Assembly: GCA_001898855.1 (NCBI GenBank)
Contig: MKVN01000036.1
Span: 9,820-56,041 of the forward strand
Direction of reading: 5' to 3'
Origin: Micrococcales bacterium 73-13
Lineage (GTDB): Bacteria; Actinomycetota; Actinomycetes; Actinomycetales; Microbacteriaceae
Length of the DNA stretch: 46,222 nucleotides
This document shows positions 1 through 10,879 of this stretch, piece by piece. The translations under genes were made by a program, and so were the position numbers. Under the pieces are notes generated by a model. That model saw only the letters and a program-made list of their open reading frames with translations. It ran no database searches and was not told the DNA's origin. Numbering within the stretch: the first letter of the stretch is position 1; each line of letters opens with the position of its first letter.

Positions 1-1
1 C

Positions 2-1480
2 CGCCGCTTCGGCCTGCCGGTGCGCATCGTGGTCGACACCACCGCGCCGATCACCGGCGCGATCCCCGTGGTGGCGACCGATCCCGAGACCGGCGAGCCG
101 ATGGACGTCGTGACGCTCGACTCGATCGACCCGGCGGTCACCGGCAGGGCGCTCGCCGGCGACGGCCGGATGCTGAACTCCGGTCCGCTCGACGGTCTCA
201 GCAAGCAGAACGCGATCCGCCGCGCCATCGAGATCCTCGAGGAGGCCGGCACCGGGCGGGCGGCGAAGAACTTCCGGCTCCGCGACTGGCTCATCTCCCG
301 GCAGCGGTTCTGGGGCACCCCAATCCCGATCGTCCACGGCGCCGACGGCGCGCTGATCCCGGTCCCGGTCGACCAGCTCCCGGTGCGGCTGCCCTCCACC
401 GAGGGGCTCGACCTGAAGCCGAAGGGGCAGTCGCCGCTCGGGGCCGCCACCGCGTGGGTCGAGGTCCCGGATCCGCGCGACGGTTCGCCGGCCCGCCGCG
501 ACGCCGACACGATGGACACCTTCGTCGACTCGTCCTGGTACTTCCTGCGCTACCTGTCGCCGCACGACGATCGCGTCGCCTTCGACGTGCGGGCGGCGGA
601 GCAGTGGGCGCCGGTCGACCAGTACGTCGGCGGCGTCGAGCACGCGATCCTGCACCTGCTGTACGCCCGGTTCATCACCAAGGTGCTCTTCGACATGGGA
701 CTGGTCTCGTTCACCGAGCCGTTCAGCGCGCTGCTGAACCAGGGCATGGTGCTCGGCACCGACGGCAAGAAGCTCTCCAAGCGCAGCGGCAAGGGCGCGA
801 CGTTCGCCGGCCAGCTCGAGGAGCACGGCGCGGACGCGCTCCGGCTCGCGCTCGCCTTCGCCGGCCCTCCGGAGGACAACATCCACTGGGAGGACGTCCA
901 GCCGGCGGCCGCCGCCCGCTTCCTCGGCCGGGCGTTCCGCCTCGCCACCGAGGTGACCTCGGTCCCCGAGGTCGCCTGGCGGGACGGCGACCCGGCGCTG
1001 CGCCGGCTCACCCACCACTTCCTCGCCGACGGCGTGCTGCTCGCGGAGTCGCTCAAGTTCAACGTGCTCGTGGCCCGGATCATGGAGCTCGCGAACGCGA
1101 CCCGGAGGACGCTCGACGCCGTCGGCGGCGCGGATCCCGCGGTGCGGGAGGCGGTCGAGGTGATCACGGTCGCGCTGTCGCTGTTCGCCCCGTTCACCGC
1201 CGAGGAGATGTGGGAGCGGCTCGGCTATCCGGCCTCGGTCGCCTACGCGGGCTGGCGGAAGGCTGATCCCGCGCTGCTCGTCGACGAGACGGTGACGGCG
1301 ATCGTGCAGGTCGACGGCAAGGTCCGCGACCGGATCGAGGTCTCGGCGAAGATCCTGCCGGCGGAGCTGGAGGCGCTCGCCCGGGCATCGGAGAACACCC
1401 GGCGCGCGATCGGCGAGCGGGAGATCGTCAAGGTCATCGTCCGGGTGCCGAACCTCGTGAACATCGCGACGAGAGGCTGA
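2..1480 (+). CDS. leuS: Leucyl-tRNA synthetase, C-terminal part (5' end outside window)
   Basis: Charges tRNA-Leu with leucine in the cytoplasm. The reading frame is open at the left edge, so the N-terminal half (HIGH motif and most of the editing domain) is missing. Visible parts in order are: the end of the CP1 editing domain, an LSK segment before the [12 protein letters not shown] motif, a [10 protein letters not shown] motif, the [17 protein letters not shown] segment, the KMSKS-equivalent loop, the anticodon-binding helical bundle, and a C-terminal domain with [11 protein letters not shown], all typical of LeuS. The catalytic loop reads K-L-S-K-R (bases 770-784) instead of the usual KMSKS, a conservative variant. 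The identification is based on family motifs and is very secure; being first in a block with comEA, comEC and holA also fits Actinobacteria. Confidence 0.97.
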   Translation, partial: RRFGLPVRIVVDTTAPITGAIPVVATDPETGEPMDVVTLDSIDPAVTGRALAGDGRMLNSGPLDGLSKQNAIRRAIEILEEAGTGRAAKNFRLRDWLISRQRFWGTPIPIVHGADGALIPVPVDQLPVRLPSTEGLDLKPKGQSPLGAATAWVEVPDPRDGSPARRDADTMDTFVDSSWYFLRYLSPHDDRVAFDVRAAEQWAPVDQYVGGVEHAILHLLYARFITKVLFDMGLVSFTEPFSALLNQGMVLGTDGKKLSKRSGKGATFAGQLEEHGADALRLALAFAGPPEDNIHWEDVQPAAAARFLGRAFRLATEVTSVPEVAWRDGDPALRRLTHHFLADGVLLAESLKFNVLVARIMELANATRRTLDAVGGADPAVREAVEVITVALSLFAPFTAEEMWERLGYPASVAYAGWRKADPALLVDETVTAIVQVDGKVRDRIEVSAKILPAELEALARASENTRRAIGEREIVKVIVRVPNLVNIATRG

Positions 1481-1535
1481 CCTCCCTCTCAACGTGCGGC
1501 CCATGCGGCCTCTCCACAGGAAGGGATGGTTCCCG

Positions 1536-1555
1536 GCCCCGCGAGTCGGCGGGGC
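1536..1555 (+). terminator. Weak hairpin between leuS and comEA
   Basis: A 7-bp GC-rich stem (1536-1542 with 1549-1555, 6-nt loop) lies just after leuS. There is no T tract, so a terminator role is only plausible. Confidence 0.3.
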
Positions 1556-1559
1556 TGCC

Positions 1560-1565
1560 TAGCGT
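1560..1565 (+). promoter_or_regulatory. -10 hexamer for leaderless comEA
   Basis: TAGCGT ends exactly 6 nt before the comEA ATG, the spacing that places transcription start on the start codon. Confidence 0.45.
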
Positions 1566-1571
1566 GACGGG

Positions 1572-2216
1572 ATGCCCCGCCCTCGCGCCCCGGACGCCGC
1601 GCCCGAGGCGTCGCTCCTCCTCGCCGCCCCGCCGCGGCCGCGCTGGCGCGTCGCCGTGGGAGCCGTCGTCGTCCTGCTGCTGATCGGCCTCGGCGGGGCG
1701 GTCGTCGCCTCGTTGCTCGCGCCGCGGGGCGGGTCCGTGACGGTCCCGGCCTCGTCGCCGGGCACCGGCGCCCCGGGCGGCGCGGAGGAGGTGCTCGTCG
1801 TCGTGGTGCACGTGCTCGGCGCCGTCGCGGAGCCCGGGCTCTACCGCCTGCCGGAGGGATCGCGGGTCGTCGACGCGGTCGCGGCGGCCGGCGGCTTCGC
1901 CCCGGAGGCGGAGCGCGGCGGGCTCAACCTCGCGCGCCGGCTCGTCGACGCCGAGCAGGTGGTCGTGCCCGCGATCGGCGAGACGGCCGCCTCCGGCGCC
2001 GGACCGCCCGGCATGACGACCGATGGTCGCGTGAACCTGAACACCGCCGACCGCGCGGCGCTCGAGACGCTCCCGCGCGTCGGCCCGGCGATGGCCGAGC
2101 GCATCATCGCCTGGCGGGCGGCGAACGGCGGCTTCCGCGCGGTGGAGGACCTGCTGCAGGTCTCCGGCATCGGCGACCGGACCTTCGAGGCGATGCGCGA
2201 GCTGGTGTCGACATGA
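1572..2216 (+). CDS. comEA: Competence protein ComEA, membrane-anchored DNA receptor
   Basis: Binds double-stranded DNA outside the membrane and passes it to the ComEC channel. The 214-residue protein has a basic N-terminus, one transmembrane helix (about 27-48), a linker rich in Gly/Pro/Ser, an SLBB-type domain (about 77-140, with VHVLGAVAEPGLY) and a C-terminal pair of helix-hairpin-helix motifs (about 150-214, with VNLNTADRAALETLPRVGP). This is the normal ComEA domain order and length. The ATG is chosen because a -10-like hexamer lies 6 nt upstream and no SD is evident. comEC begins 13 nt after the stop, so the two are almost certainly one transcription unit. Whether the organism is actually transformable cannot be told, because no pilus genes are in the window. 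Confidence 0.93.
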   Translation: MPRPRAPDAAPEASLLLAAPPRPRWRVAVGAVVVLLLIGLGGAVVASLLAPRGGSVTVPASSPGTGAPGGAEEVLVVVVHVLGAVAEPGLYRLPEGSRVVDAVAAAGGFAPEAERGGLNLARRLVDAEQVVVPAIGETAASGAGPPGMTTDGRVNLNTADRAALETLPRVGPAMAERIIAWRAANGGFRAVEDLLQVSGIGDRTFEAMRELVST

Positions 2217-2229
2217 CCGGATCCGGGCG

Positions 2230-4596
2230 ATGACGACCTCCTCGCGGCCGGAGGTCCCGCTGCGGCCCGCGGTCGGGGGGCGCAGGCCCGGTCGGGATCT
2301 GCGGCTGCTGCCCGCGGCGATCGCCGCCTGGATCGCCGCCGGGGCGCTCGTCGGCGAGCCGCACGCGAGCGGGGCCGTCGCGGCGATCGCGGGCGTCGCC
2401 GCCATCGCGGCCGTGGCGATCGCGGCGCGGTCGCGCGGCCGGAGCGGTCGGCGGGACGCGATCGGCGCCGTCGCGCTCGCGCTCGGCGCCATCGGGCTCG
2501 TCGCGACCACCCTGGTGCTCCGCGCCGACGTCCGGGCGCCGCCGCGGCTGCTCAACGAGCGGGGTGTGGTGACGATCGAGCTCGTCGTCACGGGCGAGGT
2601 CGCCGCGGGCGGCGATCGGCTCCGCGGCAGCGCCTCGCTGGTCGGGACCGCTCGCGGCGAGATGCCCGTGCTCGTGGTCGGTGCGACGATCGATCGGGAC
2701 GTGGGCATCGGCACGACGCTGCGGCTGCGCGGCACGGCGTCGGCGCTCGAGCCGGGCGGCGCGCTCGCGGCGGTCGTGATCGCCGACGGGAGCCCGGTCG
2801 AGGTCGTCGCGGAGCCGCCGCCGTGGCTCGACTGGGCGAACGCGATGCGCGCCGGGTTCCGCGAGGTCGCGGCGGGCCTGCCGGGGGACGGCGGCGCGCT
2901 GCTGACCGGTCTCGCGATCGGGGACGACCGCGGCGTGCCGCCGCCCCTGGCGGACGCGATGCGGGCCAGCAGCCTCACCCACCTGACCGCCGTCTCCGGC
3001 GCGAACTGCGCGATCGTCGTCGGTGCCGTGATGGTCGGCGGGGCGCTGCTCGGGGTGCGGCGCCGCTGGCGGATCGTCGGGGCGCTCGCCCTGCTCGGCG
3101 CCTTCGTCGTGCTCGTGACGCCGCAGCCGAGCGTGGTGCGGGCGGCCGTGATGGCCGCGTTCGCGCTCGGCGGGCTCGCCGTCGCCAGGCCCATGCGGGG
3201 GCTGCCGCTGCTCTGCCTCGCCGTCGCGGGCATCCTCGTGGTCGACCCGTGGGCGGCTCGGGAGTACGGCTTCGTGCTCTCCGCGCTCGCGACCGCCGGC
3301 CTGCTGGTGCTCTCCGCACCGCTCGGACGCCTGCTCGCGATCGTCCTGCCGCACCGGCTCGCCATGGCCGTCGCCGTGCCGGCCGCGGCGCAGCTGGCCT
3401 GCCAGCCGACGCTCGTGCTGCTCGACGCCTCGCTGCCGGCGTACGGCGTCCTCGCGAACCTGCTCGCCGTCCCCGCGGCACCGCTCGCGACGGTCGCGGG
3501 GCTCCTCAGCTGCCTGCTCGCCCCGTTCGTCGCGCCGCTCGCGGTCGGGATCGCCTGGACCGCCTGGCTGCCGTCGAGCTGGATCGGCGGCGTCGCCACG
3601 ACGTTCGCCGGGATGCCCGGAGCACGGCTCCCGTGGCCGGAGGGCGCGGTCGGGGTCGCGCTGTGCGCCGCGGCGACGATCGCCGTCGGGCTCGTCGCAC
3701 TCGGCCGGGGTCGCGTCCGGCTGCTCGGCGGGTTCCTGGTCGCCGCGACGGTCGTCGGCTATGTCGCGATCGTCGCGACCTGGCACGCCGCCGGGGCGCT
3801 CGCACGCCCCGCCGACTGGCAGGTGGCGATGTGCGACGTCGGGCAGGGGGACGCCGCGGTCGTCCGCAGCGCCGGCGAGGTCGCCGTGATCGACACCGGC
3901 CCGGAGCCGGACCGTCTCGCGGCGTGCCTCGACGGGCTCGGCATCGCCCGCGTCGACCTGCTCGTGCTCTCGCACTTCGACTCCGACCACGTCGGCGGCA
4001 CCGACGCGATCCTGGGCCGCGTCGTCCGGGTGCTCACCGGCCCCGCCGACGATCGCGCGGCGGCCCGGGTGCTCGGACCGCTGGCGGCGGGCGGCGCGGT
4101 CGTCGAGCAGGTCCGCCGCGGCGCGGCCGGCACGCTCGGGGCGCTCGCCTGGCAGGTGCTCTGGCCGCGCGCCGACCCGGCCGTCGAGCCGGGGAACGCG
4201 GCGAGCGTCGTCGTCCGCTTCGCGCCGGTCGACGGCGACCGGGGCTGCCCGCCGGGCGGGTGCCTTTCGACGCTGTTCCTCGGCGACCTCGGCGAGGCGG
4301 AGCAGCTCCGCATGCTCGGGGCCGGTGCGGTCGGCCGGGTCGACGTCGTGAAGGTGAGCCACCACGGCAGCGCGGACCAGGCGGAACGGCTCTACCGAGC
4401 GCTCGGCGCCCCGGTGGCGCTCATCGGCGTCGGCGCGGACAACTCCTACGGCCACCCCACCGAGCGGCTCCTCGGACTGCTCTCGCGGCTCGGCGCCGCG
4501 GTCGGCCGGACCGACGTCGACGGGCTGCTGCTCGTCGGCGCGAGGCCGGGCGGCGGGATCGAGCTCTGGCGCGAGCGGGTCGGAGGCGCCGGATAG
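2230..4596 (+). CDS. comEC: ComEC/Rec2 DNA-uptake channel
   Basis: Inner-membrane channel that takes up single-stranded DNA during transformation. The 788-residue protein starts with a hydrophobic Ala-rich segment (about 30-100), then a soluble OB-like region, then the polytopic competence domain (about 220-510, including the HLTAVSGANCAI motif typical of the family). It ends in a metallo-beta-lactamase-like domain (about 530-788) with the metal motif SHFDSDHVGG near residue 580 and a later VSHHGSADQ motif. Full family length, no visible damage. It follows comEA by 13 nt, and holA follows with its own leaderless-type promoter. Confidence 0.94.
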   Translation: MTTSSRPEVPLRPAVGGRRPGRDLRLLPAAIAAWIAAGALVGEPHASGAVAAIAGVAAIAAVAIAARSRGRSGRRDAIGAVALALGAIGLVATTLVLRADVRAPPRLLNERGVVTIELVVTGEVAAGGDRLRGSASLVGTARGEMPVLVVGATIDRDVGIGTTLRLRGTASALEPGGALAAVVIADGSPVEVVAEPPPWLDWANAMRAGFREVAAGLPGDGGALLTGLAIGDDRGVPPPLADAMRASSLTHLTAVSGANCAIVVGAVMVGGALLGVRRRWRIVGALALLGAFVVLVTPQPSVVRAAVMAAFALGGLAVARPMRGLPLLCLAVAGILVVDPWAAREYGFVLSALATAGLLVLSAPLGRLLAIVLPHRLAMAVAVPAAAQLACQPTLVLLDASLPAYGVLANLLAVPAAPLATVAGLLSCLLAPFVAPLAVGIAWTAWLPSSWIGGVATTFAGMPGARLPWPEGAVGVALCAAATIAVGLVALGRGRVRLLGGFLVAATVVGYVAIVATWHAAGALARPADWQVAMCDVGQGDAAVVRSAGEVAVIDTGPEPDRLAACLDGLGIARVDLLVLSHFDSDHVGGTDAILGRVVRVLTGPADDRAAARVLGPLAAGGAVVEQVRRGAAGTLGALAWQVLWPRADPAVEPGNAASVVVRFAPVDGDRGCPPGGCLSTLFLGDLGEAEQLRMLGAGAVGRVDVVKVSHHGSADQAERLYRALGAPVALIGVGADNSYGHPTERLLGLLSRLGAAVGRTDVDGLLLVGARPGGGIELWRERVGGAG

Positions 4597-4599
4597 GCT
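4594..4599 (+). promoter_or_regulatory. -10 hexamer for leaderless holA
   Basis: TAGGCT lies 7 nt before the holA ATG and overlaps the comEC stop codon, so holA may be transcribed separately as well as by read-through. Confidence 0.4.
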
Positions 4600-4606
4600 C
4601 GCAGGC

Positions 4607-5626
4607 ATGGCTCGACCGGCGGCACGCGCGACCCGCGGCGGCGCCGCGCCGAGCGGTCTCCCGTGGCATCAGATCCGGCCGGCCCCGGCCGTGCTGCTGA
4701 GCGGGCCCGAGGAGTTCCTCGCCGATCGCGCCGCGCGGCTGCTGCGCGACCGGCTCCGGGGACAGGACCCGAGCCTGGAGGTGCACGACGTCGACGCGTC
4801 GACCTACGCCCCCGGCGAGCTGCTGACGCTCGCGAGCCCCTCGCTGTTCGGCGAGCCGCGCCTGATCCGGGTCGGGAACGTCGAGAAGGCCTCGGACGAG
4901 TTCCTCGAGGAGGCGCTCGGCTACCTCGAGGCGCCCGCGGACGACACCGTCGTGGTGCTGCGCCACTCGGGCGGGGTTCGCGGCAAGCGGCTGCTCGACG
5001 CGCTGCGCGCCGGCCTCGGCGGCGCGATCGAGGTCTCCTGCGGCGAGCTGAAGGGCGACCAGGAGCGCGCCGACTTCGTCCACGCGGAGTTCCGCACCGC
5101 GGCGCGGACCATCACGCCGGGCGCGGTCCGGGCGCTGGTCACCGCGTTCTCGGCCGATCTCGGCGAGCTCGCCGCGGCCTGCCGGCAGCTGATCGAGGAC
5201 ACCGACGACGACGTCACCGAGGCGACGGTCGACCGATACTACGGCGGCCGGGTCGAGACGACGGCGTTCGACGCCGCCGACGCGGCGATCGCGGGCCGCG
5301 CCGGCGACGCGCTCGTGCTGCTCCGGCACGCGCTCGAGTCCGGCGCCGACCCGGTGCCGATCGTCGCGGCGTTCGCGATGAAGCTCCGCGCGATGGCGAA
5401 GGTGGTGGGCATGCGCGGCGGCGGCGCCGAGCTCGCCGGCCGGCTCGGGATGGCGCCGTGGCAGGTGGATCGCGCCCGTCGCGACGGCCAGGGCTGGACC
5501 GACGACGGCCTTGCGAACGCGATCGAGACGATCGCGGCCACCGACGCTGCGGTCAAGGGCGCCGGTCGAGACCCGGTCTACGCCCTCGAGCGGATGATCC
5601 TGGTCATCGCGGATCGGGGCCGGTAG
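4607..5626 (+). CDS. holA: DNA polymerase III delta subunit
   Basis: Clamp-loader subunit that opens the beta sliding clamp during replication. The 339-residue protein has the usual N-terminal segment PAVLLSGPEEFLADRAARLL, followed by a degenerate AAA+ fold without a canonical Walker A, then the helical collar domain. Typical pieces are FGEPRLIRV, the TPGAVRALV segment and the C-terminal YALERMILVIA helix. Length is normal for Actinobacteria. The gene is placed between comEC and rpsT, its usual position. The start is the ATG 7 nt after TAGGCT. An in-phase hairpin terminator follows at 5731-5760. Confidence 0.93.
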   Translation: MARPAARATRGGAAPSGLPWHQIRPAPAVLLSGPEEFLADRAARLLRDRLRGQDPSLEVHDVDASTYAPGELLTLASPSLFGEPRLIRVGNVEKASDEFLEEALGYLEAPADDTVVVLRHSGGVRGKRLLDALRAGLGGAIEVSCGELKGDQERADFVHAEFRTAARTITPGAVRALVTAFSADLGELAAACRQLIEDTDDDVTEATVDRYYGGRVETTAFDAADAAIAGRAGDALVLLRHALESGADPVPIVAAFAMKLRAMAKVVGMRGGGAELAGRLGMAPWQVDRARRDGQGWTDDGLANAIETIAATDAAVKGAGRDPVYALERMILVIADRGR

Positions 5627-5730
5627 CGGGCGGAAGACCCCGGTGCGGGGCGCCGTATCGGCCCGAGGGGGTGCGGCGTCGGGTCCGGACGCGAGCCATC
5701 CGGATCGTGTGACATCGGGACCGGGAGACG

Positions 5731-5760
5731 CCGAAGGCCCCGCTCGCGCGGGGCCTTCGG
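5731..5760. terminator. Bidirectional terminator between holA and rpsT
   Basis: Perfect 11-bp inverted repeat (5731-5741 with 5750-5760, 8-nt loop) between two convergent genes. There is no long T run, as is common in actinobacterial terminators. Confidence 0.75.
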
Positions 5761-5783
5761 ACGGGGCTGTACCTCGGTCGGCC

Positions 5784-6044
5784 TCAGAGGGACGCGACCT
5801 GGGACGCGATCGCCGACTTGCGGTTCGCGGCCTGGTTCTTGTGGATGACGCCCTTCGAGACGGCCTTGTCGAGCTTCTTCGACGCGTTGGAGAGAGCGGC
5901 GGTGGCCTTCTCCTTGTCGCCGGCGGCGACCGCCTCGCGGGTGCGGCGGACGGCGGTCTTGAGCTCCGACCTCACGGCCTTGTTGCGCTCCTCGGCCTTC
6001 TTGTTCTGGAGGTTGCGCTTGATCTGGGACTTGATGTTCGCCAA
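5784..6044 (-). CDS. rpsT: 30S ribosomal protein S20
   Basis: Small-subunit ribosomal protein that binds 16S rRNA. The 86-residue lysine/arginine-rich protein begins [14 protein letters not shown] and ends with a segment rich in Lys/Ala ([19 protein letters not shown]), the standard S20 pattern. The start is taken as the TTG at 6044-6042, because the family always starts at the Ala-Asn-Ile-Lys sequence; no ATG or GTG is available there. A TTG start is also used by rpsT of Escherichia coli, where the gene is translationally autoregulated. A -10-like TAAAGT (complement of 6147-6152) gives a leader of about 95 nt containing a 7-bp hairpin (6110-6116 with 6127-6133), unlike the leaderless neighbours. 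Regulation through that leader is inference. Confidence 0.95.
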   Translation of the reverse strand: MANIKSQIKRNLQNKKAEERNKAVRSELKTAVRRTREAVAAGDKEKATAALSNASKKLDKAVSKGVIHKNQAANRKSAIASQVASL

Positions 6045-6146
6045 GAGTGCTCTTTCGTCTGGATGCGGCAGGTGAGTTCCCGGCCGGTTAGAGGAGTCCT
6101 GCCGGAGAGCCGCGCGGTGTGGGCCACGCGCGGAAGCCAACAGACG

Positions 6147-6152
6147 ACTTTA
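6147..6152 (-). promoter_or_regulatory. Probable rpsT -10 element
   Basis: TAAAGT on the minus strand overlaps the stop codon of the upstream hydrolase gene and would start an rpsT transcript with a leader of roughly 95 nt. Confidence 0.4.
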
Positions 6153-6923
6153 CCAGGAGGCGGCCGCACCCGCCATCAGCAGCAGGTGCGACACGGTCCG
6201 CGGCGCCGCGAGGTTGACCAGATGCGACGCCCCGGGGACGAGCGTCCGCCAGGCGCTGCCGGCGGCCGCGGCGAATCGGCGCTGCTCGATCCGCATCTGG
6301 TCGAGCTCGCCGTTCACGAACCAGGTCGGCAGGCCCGCCTCGGCGACGCGCCGGAGCGAGGCGATCGGGTCGAGCGTCGCGACCGCGGCGACCGCGTCCA
6401 GGGCGGCCGCGATCGAGTAGCCGCCGGCGAGGAACGCGAGGGCGGCGGACTTGCCGCCGACGAGCCGCTGCATCGCGACGTCGACCGCGAGACCCTGGTC
6501 CGGCATCCGGCGCAGCGTCCGCGTGATCCCGCGGTACACCCCCACGCCGAACGCGCTGGGGCGCGCCGAGCAGGCCATCGGGATCAACCCGTCGATCCGC
6601 TCCGGGTGGCGGCCGGCGTACTCCATCGACAGGTAGCCGCCGAGCGAGAGCCCGACCAGGATGACCGGCCCGGGCGGGGCGTGGGTGCTCCGGGCGGCGT
6701 CGGCCACCGCCTCGTCGATCGTCGCCATCGCGGCCTCGAGCCGGAACGCCTCGTCGCGCCGCCGCCCGTGACCGGGCAGGTCGGGCGTCCTGACCTCGTG
6801 GCCCGCGTCCCGCAGCGCCGCGGCCTGAGGGCGCCACATGGTGCGCGAGGTGTAGAGCCCGTGCACCAGCACGAACCGGGCCGAGGGCGCGGTCGCCGCC
6901 GCCGCTCCGGTGCTCCCAGCCAT
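6150..6923 (-). CDS. Alpha/beta-fold hydrolase
   Basis: Predicted soluble esterase- or lipase-like hydrolase; the substrate is unknown. The 257-residue protein shows the classic order: oxyanion-hole HG (residues 21-22), nucleophile elbow G-L-S-L-G with Ser93, acid Asp208 in GELDQM, and His234 in GASHLVN, followed by a short C-terminal helix. There is no signal peptide. The start ATG lies 6 nt after a TAGCCT hexamer (complement of 6930-6935), suggesting a leaderless message. It is transcribed away from the broken dehydrogenase gene at 6989 and towards rpsT. The triad is clear; any narrower name would be a guess. Confidence 0.85.
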   Translation of the reverse strand: MAGSTGAAAATAPSARFVLVHGLYTSRTMWRPQAAALRDAGHEVRTPDLPGHGRRRDEAFRLEAAMATIDEAVADAARSTHAPPGPVILVGLSLGGYLSMEYAGRHPERIDGLIPMACSARPSAFGVGVYRGITRTLRRMPDQGLAVDVAMQRLVGGKSAALAFLAGGYSIAAALDAVAAVATLDPIASLRRVAEAGLPTWFVNGELDQMRIEQRRFAAAAGSAWRTLVPGASHLVNLAAPRTVSHLLLMAGAAASW

Positions 6924-6988
6924 GGCGCAAGGCTAACGCCGCCCGGGGACGGGTTCGCGCACGGCAGCCGGCGCTCTAGGCTCACGGC
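6924..6988. promoter_or_regulatory. Divergent leaderless promoters
   Basis: Minus-strand TAGCCT (6930-6935) and plus-strand TAGGCT (6977-6982) each sit 6 nt from the start codon of the gene they face, the hydrolase and the lactate/malate dehydrogenase-like gene. Confidence 0.45.
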
Positions 6989-8058
6989 ATGGACGTCGCG
7001 GTCGTGGGGGCGGCCGGCGACGTCGGCCGGACGATCGCAGCGCAGCTCATCGAGCAGGGCGTGGTGCCGCCGACGGCACGGATGCAGCTCGTCGGGCGCC
7101 GCGGTGGCGGCGGAGAACGGGTCGTCCACGGGCTCGTGTCGGACCTCTACGACGCCTTCGACGAGCGGACGCCGACGCTCGAGCCGGTCTTCGATCCCGA
7201 GCTGATCGCGCGGACGTGGTCGTGCTCGCCGCCGGGCGCACGCCGCCGGCGACGCTCGGCGGCTCCACGGACCGGGACGCGCTCGCCCGCGACAACGCGG
7301 AGGTCTTCCGGACGTTCGCCGACAGCCTCGCGAGCCGCGGCAGCGGCCGCGAGGTGGTCATCGTTGTGTCGAACCCGGTCGAGCTCGGCGTCGCGATCCT
7401 CGCCGACGCGCTCGGCCGCGAGCGGGTGATCGGGATGGGCGCCTGGCTGGACACGCTGCGCTTCCGACGAGCGGTGGCCGCCGAGCTCGGCCTGCATCGG
7501 CAGCGGGTCGGGGGCTTCGTCCTCGGCCAGCACGGCGACGCGGTGGTGCCGCTGTGGTCGAGCGTCCGGCTGCACGGCGTGGATCCGGAGCAGCAGCGGG
7601 AGGCGCTCGCGCGGCTGCGGGGGGATCGGACGCTCGCGACCTATCCGGCCGAGCTCGCCGACGCGAAGCTGCGCATGGCCGACGCGGCGGCGAGCGACTT
7701 CGGGAGCGCCTACGAGGTCGTCGACGCGTTCCCGCCCGACCTCCGCTTCGTCGCGGCGCCCTGGCTCACCCACCAGTCCGGGGCGAAGACGCGCAACGGC
7801 ACGGCCGGCGCCGTCGTCGACCTGGTGCGCACCGTGCTCGACGGCCGCGAGATCCTCGTCGCCGGTCAGGTCGCGCTGGCGGGCGAGCTGGTGCTCGCCG
7901 GAGAGCCCGTGCACGGGGTACTCGGCGTCCCGATCATCGTCTCCCCGGAGGGCTGGGGCGGCCGGGTGGTGCCGTTGCCGCTCGCCGCGGACGAGGAGGC
8001 CGGGCTCGCCGATGCCGCCCGTCGGATCCGTGCCCTGCTCTCGGACTGGGGCGCATGA
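6989..8058 (+). pseudogene. Lactate/malate dehydrogenase-like gene with apparent -1 frameshift
   Basis: Would encode an NAD-dependent 2-hydroxyacid dehydrogenase of the LDH/MDH family. The first frame (6989 to about 7207) gives the Rossmann start MDVAVVGAAGDVG; the second frame (about 7210-8058) continues with ADVVVLAAG, the NPVEL motif, a LRFRR segment and the catalytic G-Q-H-G-D loop followed by PLWS. The two halves join naturally if one base is missing near 7207-7210, where the sequence reads ELIA then needs one extra base to give ADVVVL. Repaired, the protein would be about 356 residues, near the family length. The second frame lacks an N-terminal nucleotide-binding strand of its own. Either a recent frameshift or a sequencing error; the well-preserved downstream half favours a recent event or error. 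Confidence 0.8.
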
Positions 8059-8104
8059 CCGGACGGCGTGCCGCGGCCGCTTCGGTAGGCGAGAATGGAA
8101 CGCC

Positions 8105-9958
<1,854 letters not shown>

Positions 9959-10000
9959 CGGCGCCGCGCCGCCGGTCGCCCGGCACGGCAGGATGGAGCC

Positions 10001-10876
10001 ATGACCGCTCCTGAGATCACCCTGAACAACGGCGTTCGGATCCCGCAGCTCGGCCTCGGCATCTGGCAGGCGAGCCCCGAGGAGACCGAGCGCATCGTGC
10101 GCTACGCGATCGCCGAGGCCGGCTACCGGCACATCGACGGCGCGAAGGCGTACGGCAACGAGGAGGCGCTCGGCGCCGGCGTCCGGGCGAGCGGGGTGCC
10201 GCGCGAGGAGGTCTTCGTCACCACGAAGCTGTGGCCGACGGAGTTCGGGCACGACGAGGCGCTCGCCGCGCTCGACGCCAGCCTCGACCGCCTCGGCTTC
10301 GACTACGTCGACCTCTACCTGCTGCACTGGCCGAACCAGGACGACGCGAAGCGGGTCGAGACCTGGCTCGCGCTGGAGGAGGCGCTCGCCGCGGGCAAGG
10401 CGCGGGCGATCGGCGTCGCGAACCACGAGCCGCACCACCTCGCGGACCTCCTCGAGGGCGGCTCGGTCGTCCCGGCGGTCAACCAGATCGAGCTGCACCC
10501 GGCGCTGCCCCAGCGGGAGCTGCGGGCGCTGGACGCGAGCCACGGCATCGTCACGCAGGCCTGGAGCCCGCTCGGCGGCGGCCCGACGACGCCCTGGGGC
10601 CGCCTGAACCCGCACGGGACGGCACTGCGGGAGAACGTCGTGCTCGCCGAGATCGCGCGGCGGCACGGCAGGTCGCCGGTCCAGATCATCCTGCGCTGGC
10701 ACATCCAGCAGGGCGTCGTCGCCATCCCGAAGTCGGTGACCGAGGACCGCGTCGCGCAGAACATCGACGTCTTCGACTTCGAGCTGTCGGCCGAGGATCT
10801 CGAGGCGATCGCGGGCCTCGAGGTGCCGGACGGCGCCGGGCGCACCGGGACGCACCCGGACGACGCCTCGTTCTGA
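10001..10876 (+). CDS. Aldo/keto reductase
   Basis: NADPH-dependent reductase of the AKR superfamily (AKR5-like, 2,5-diketo-D-gluconate reductase group), acting on carbonyl compounds in the cytoplasm. The 291-residue TIM-barrel protein has the complete tetrad Asp46 (HIDGAKAYGNE), Tyr51, Lys76 (TTKLW) and His109 (LLHWP). The cofactor segment IPKSVTEDRVAQN is also present. The residue after the catalytic Asp is Gly where Thr is usual (HIDTA), a minor variation. The start ATG has CAGGAT 6 nt upstream, and GGAG within that gap could instead be a weak SD. It converges with the permease-prefix gene with only 3 nt between them. Confidence 0.92.
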   Translation: MTAPEITLNNGVRIPQLGLGIWQASPEETERIVRYAIAEAGYRHIDGAKAYGNEEALGAGVRASGVPREEVFVTTKLWPTEFGHDEALAALDASLDRLGFDYVDLYLLHWPNQDDAKRVETWLALEEALAAGKARAIGVANHEPHHLADLLEGGSVVPAVNQIELHPALPQRELRALDASHGIVTQAWSPLGGGPTTPWGRLNPHGTALRENVVLAEIARRHGRSPVQIILRWHIQQGVVAIPKSVTEDRVAQNIDVFDFELSAEDLEAIAGLEVPDGAGRTGTHPDDASF

Positions 10877-10879
10877 GGG

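Noticed and set aside
1434-4608. Very long minus-strand open frames opposite comEA and comEC
   Set aside because: They are rich in Arg, Pro, Ala and Gly without any motif and mirror codon positions of clear genes; typical of very high GC. The same reasoning removes the long minus frames at 7934-10855, 20354-22822, 22899-24542, 28501-30468 beyond 29109, and 34251-37043.
6045-6140. Longer S20 protein starting upstream of the TTG
   Set aside because: S20 proteins begin at the MANIKSQ sequence; the upstream frame has no family similarity and lies in the leader.
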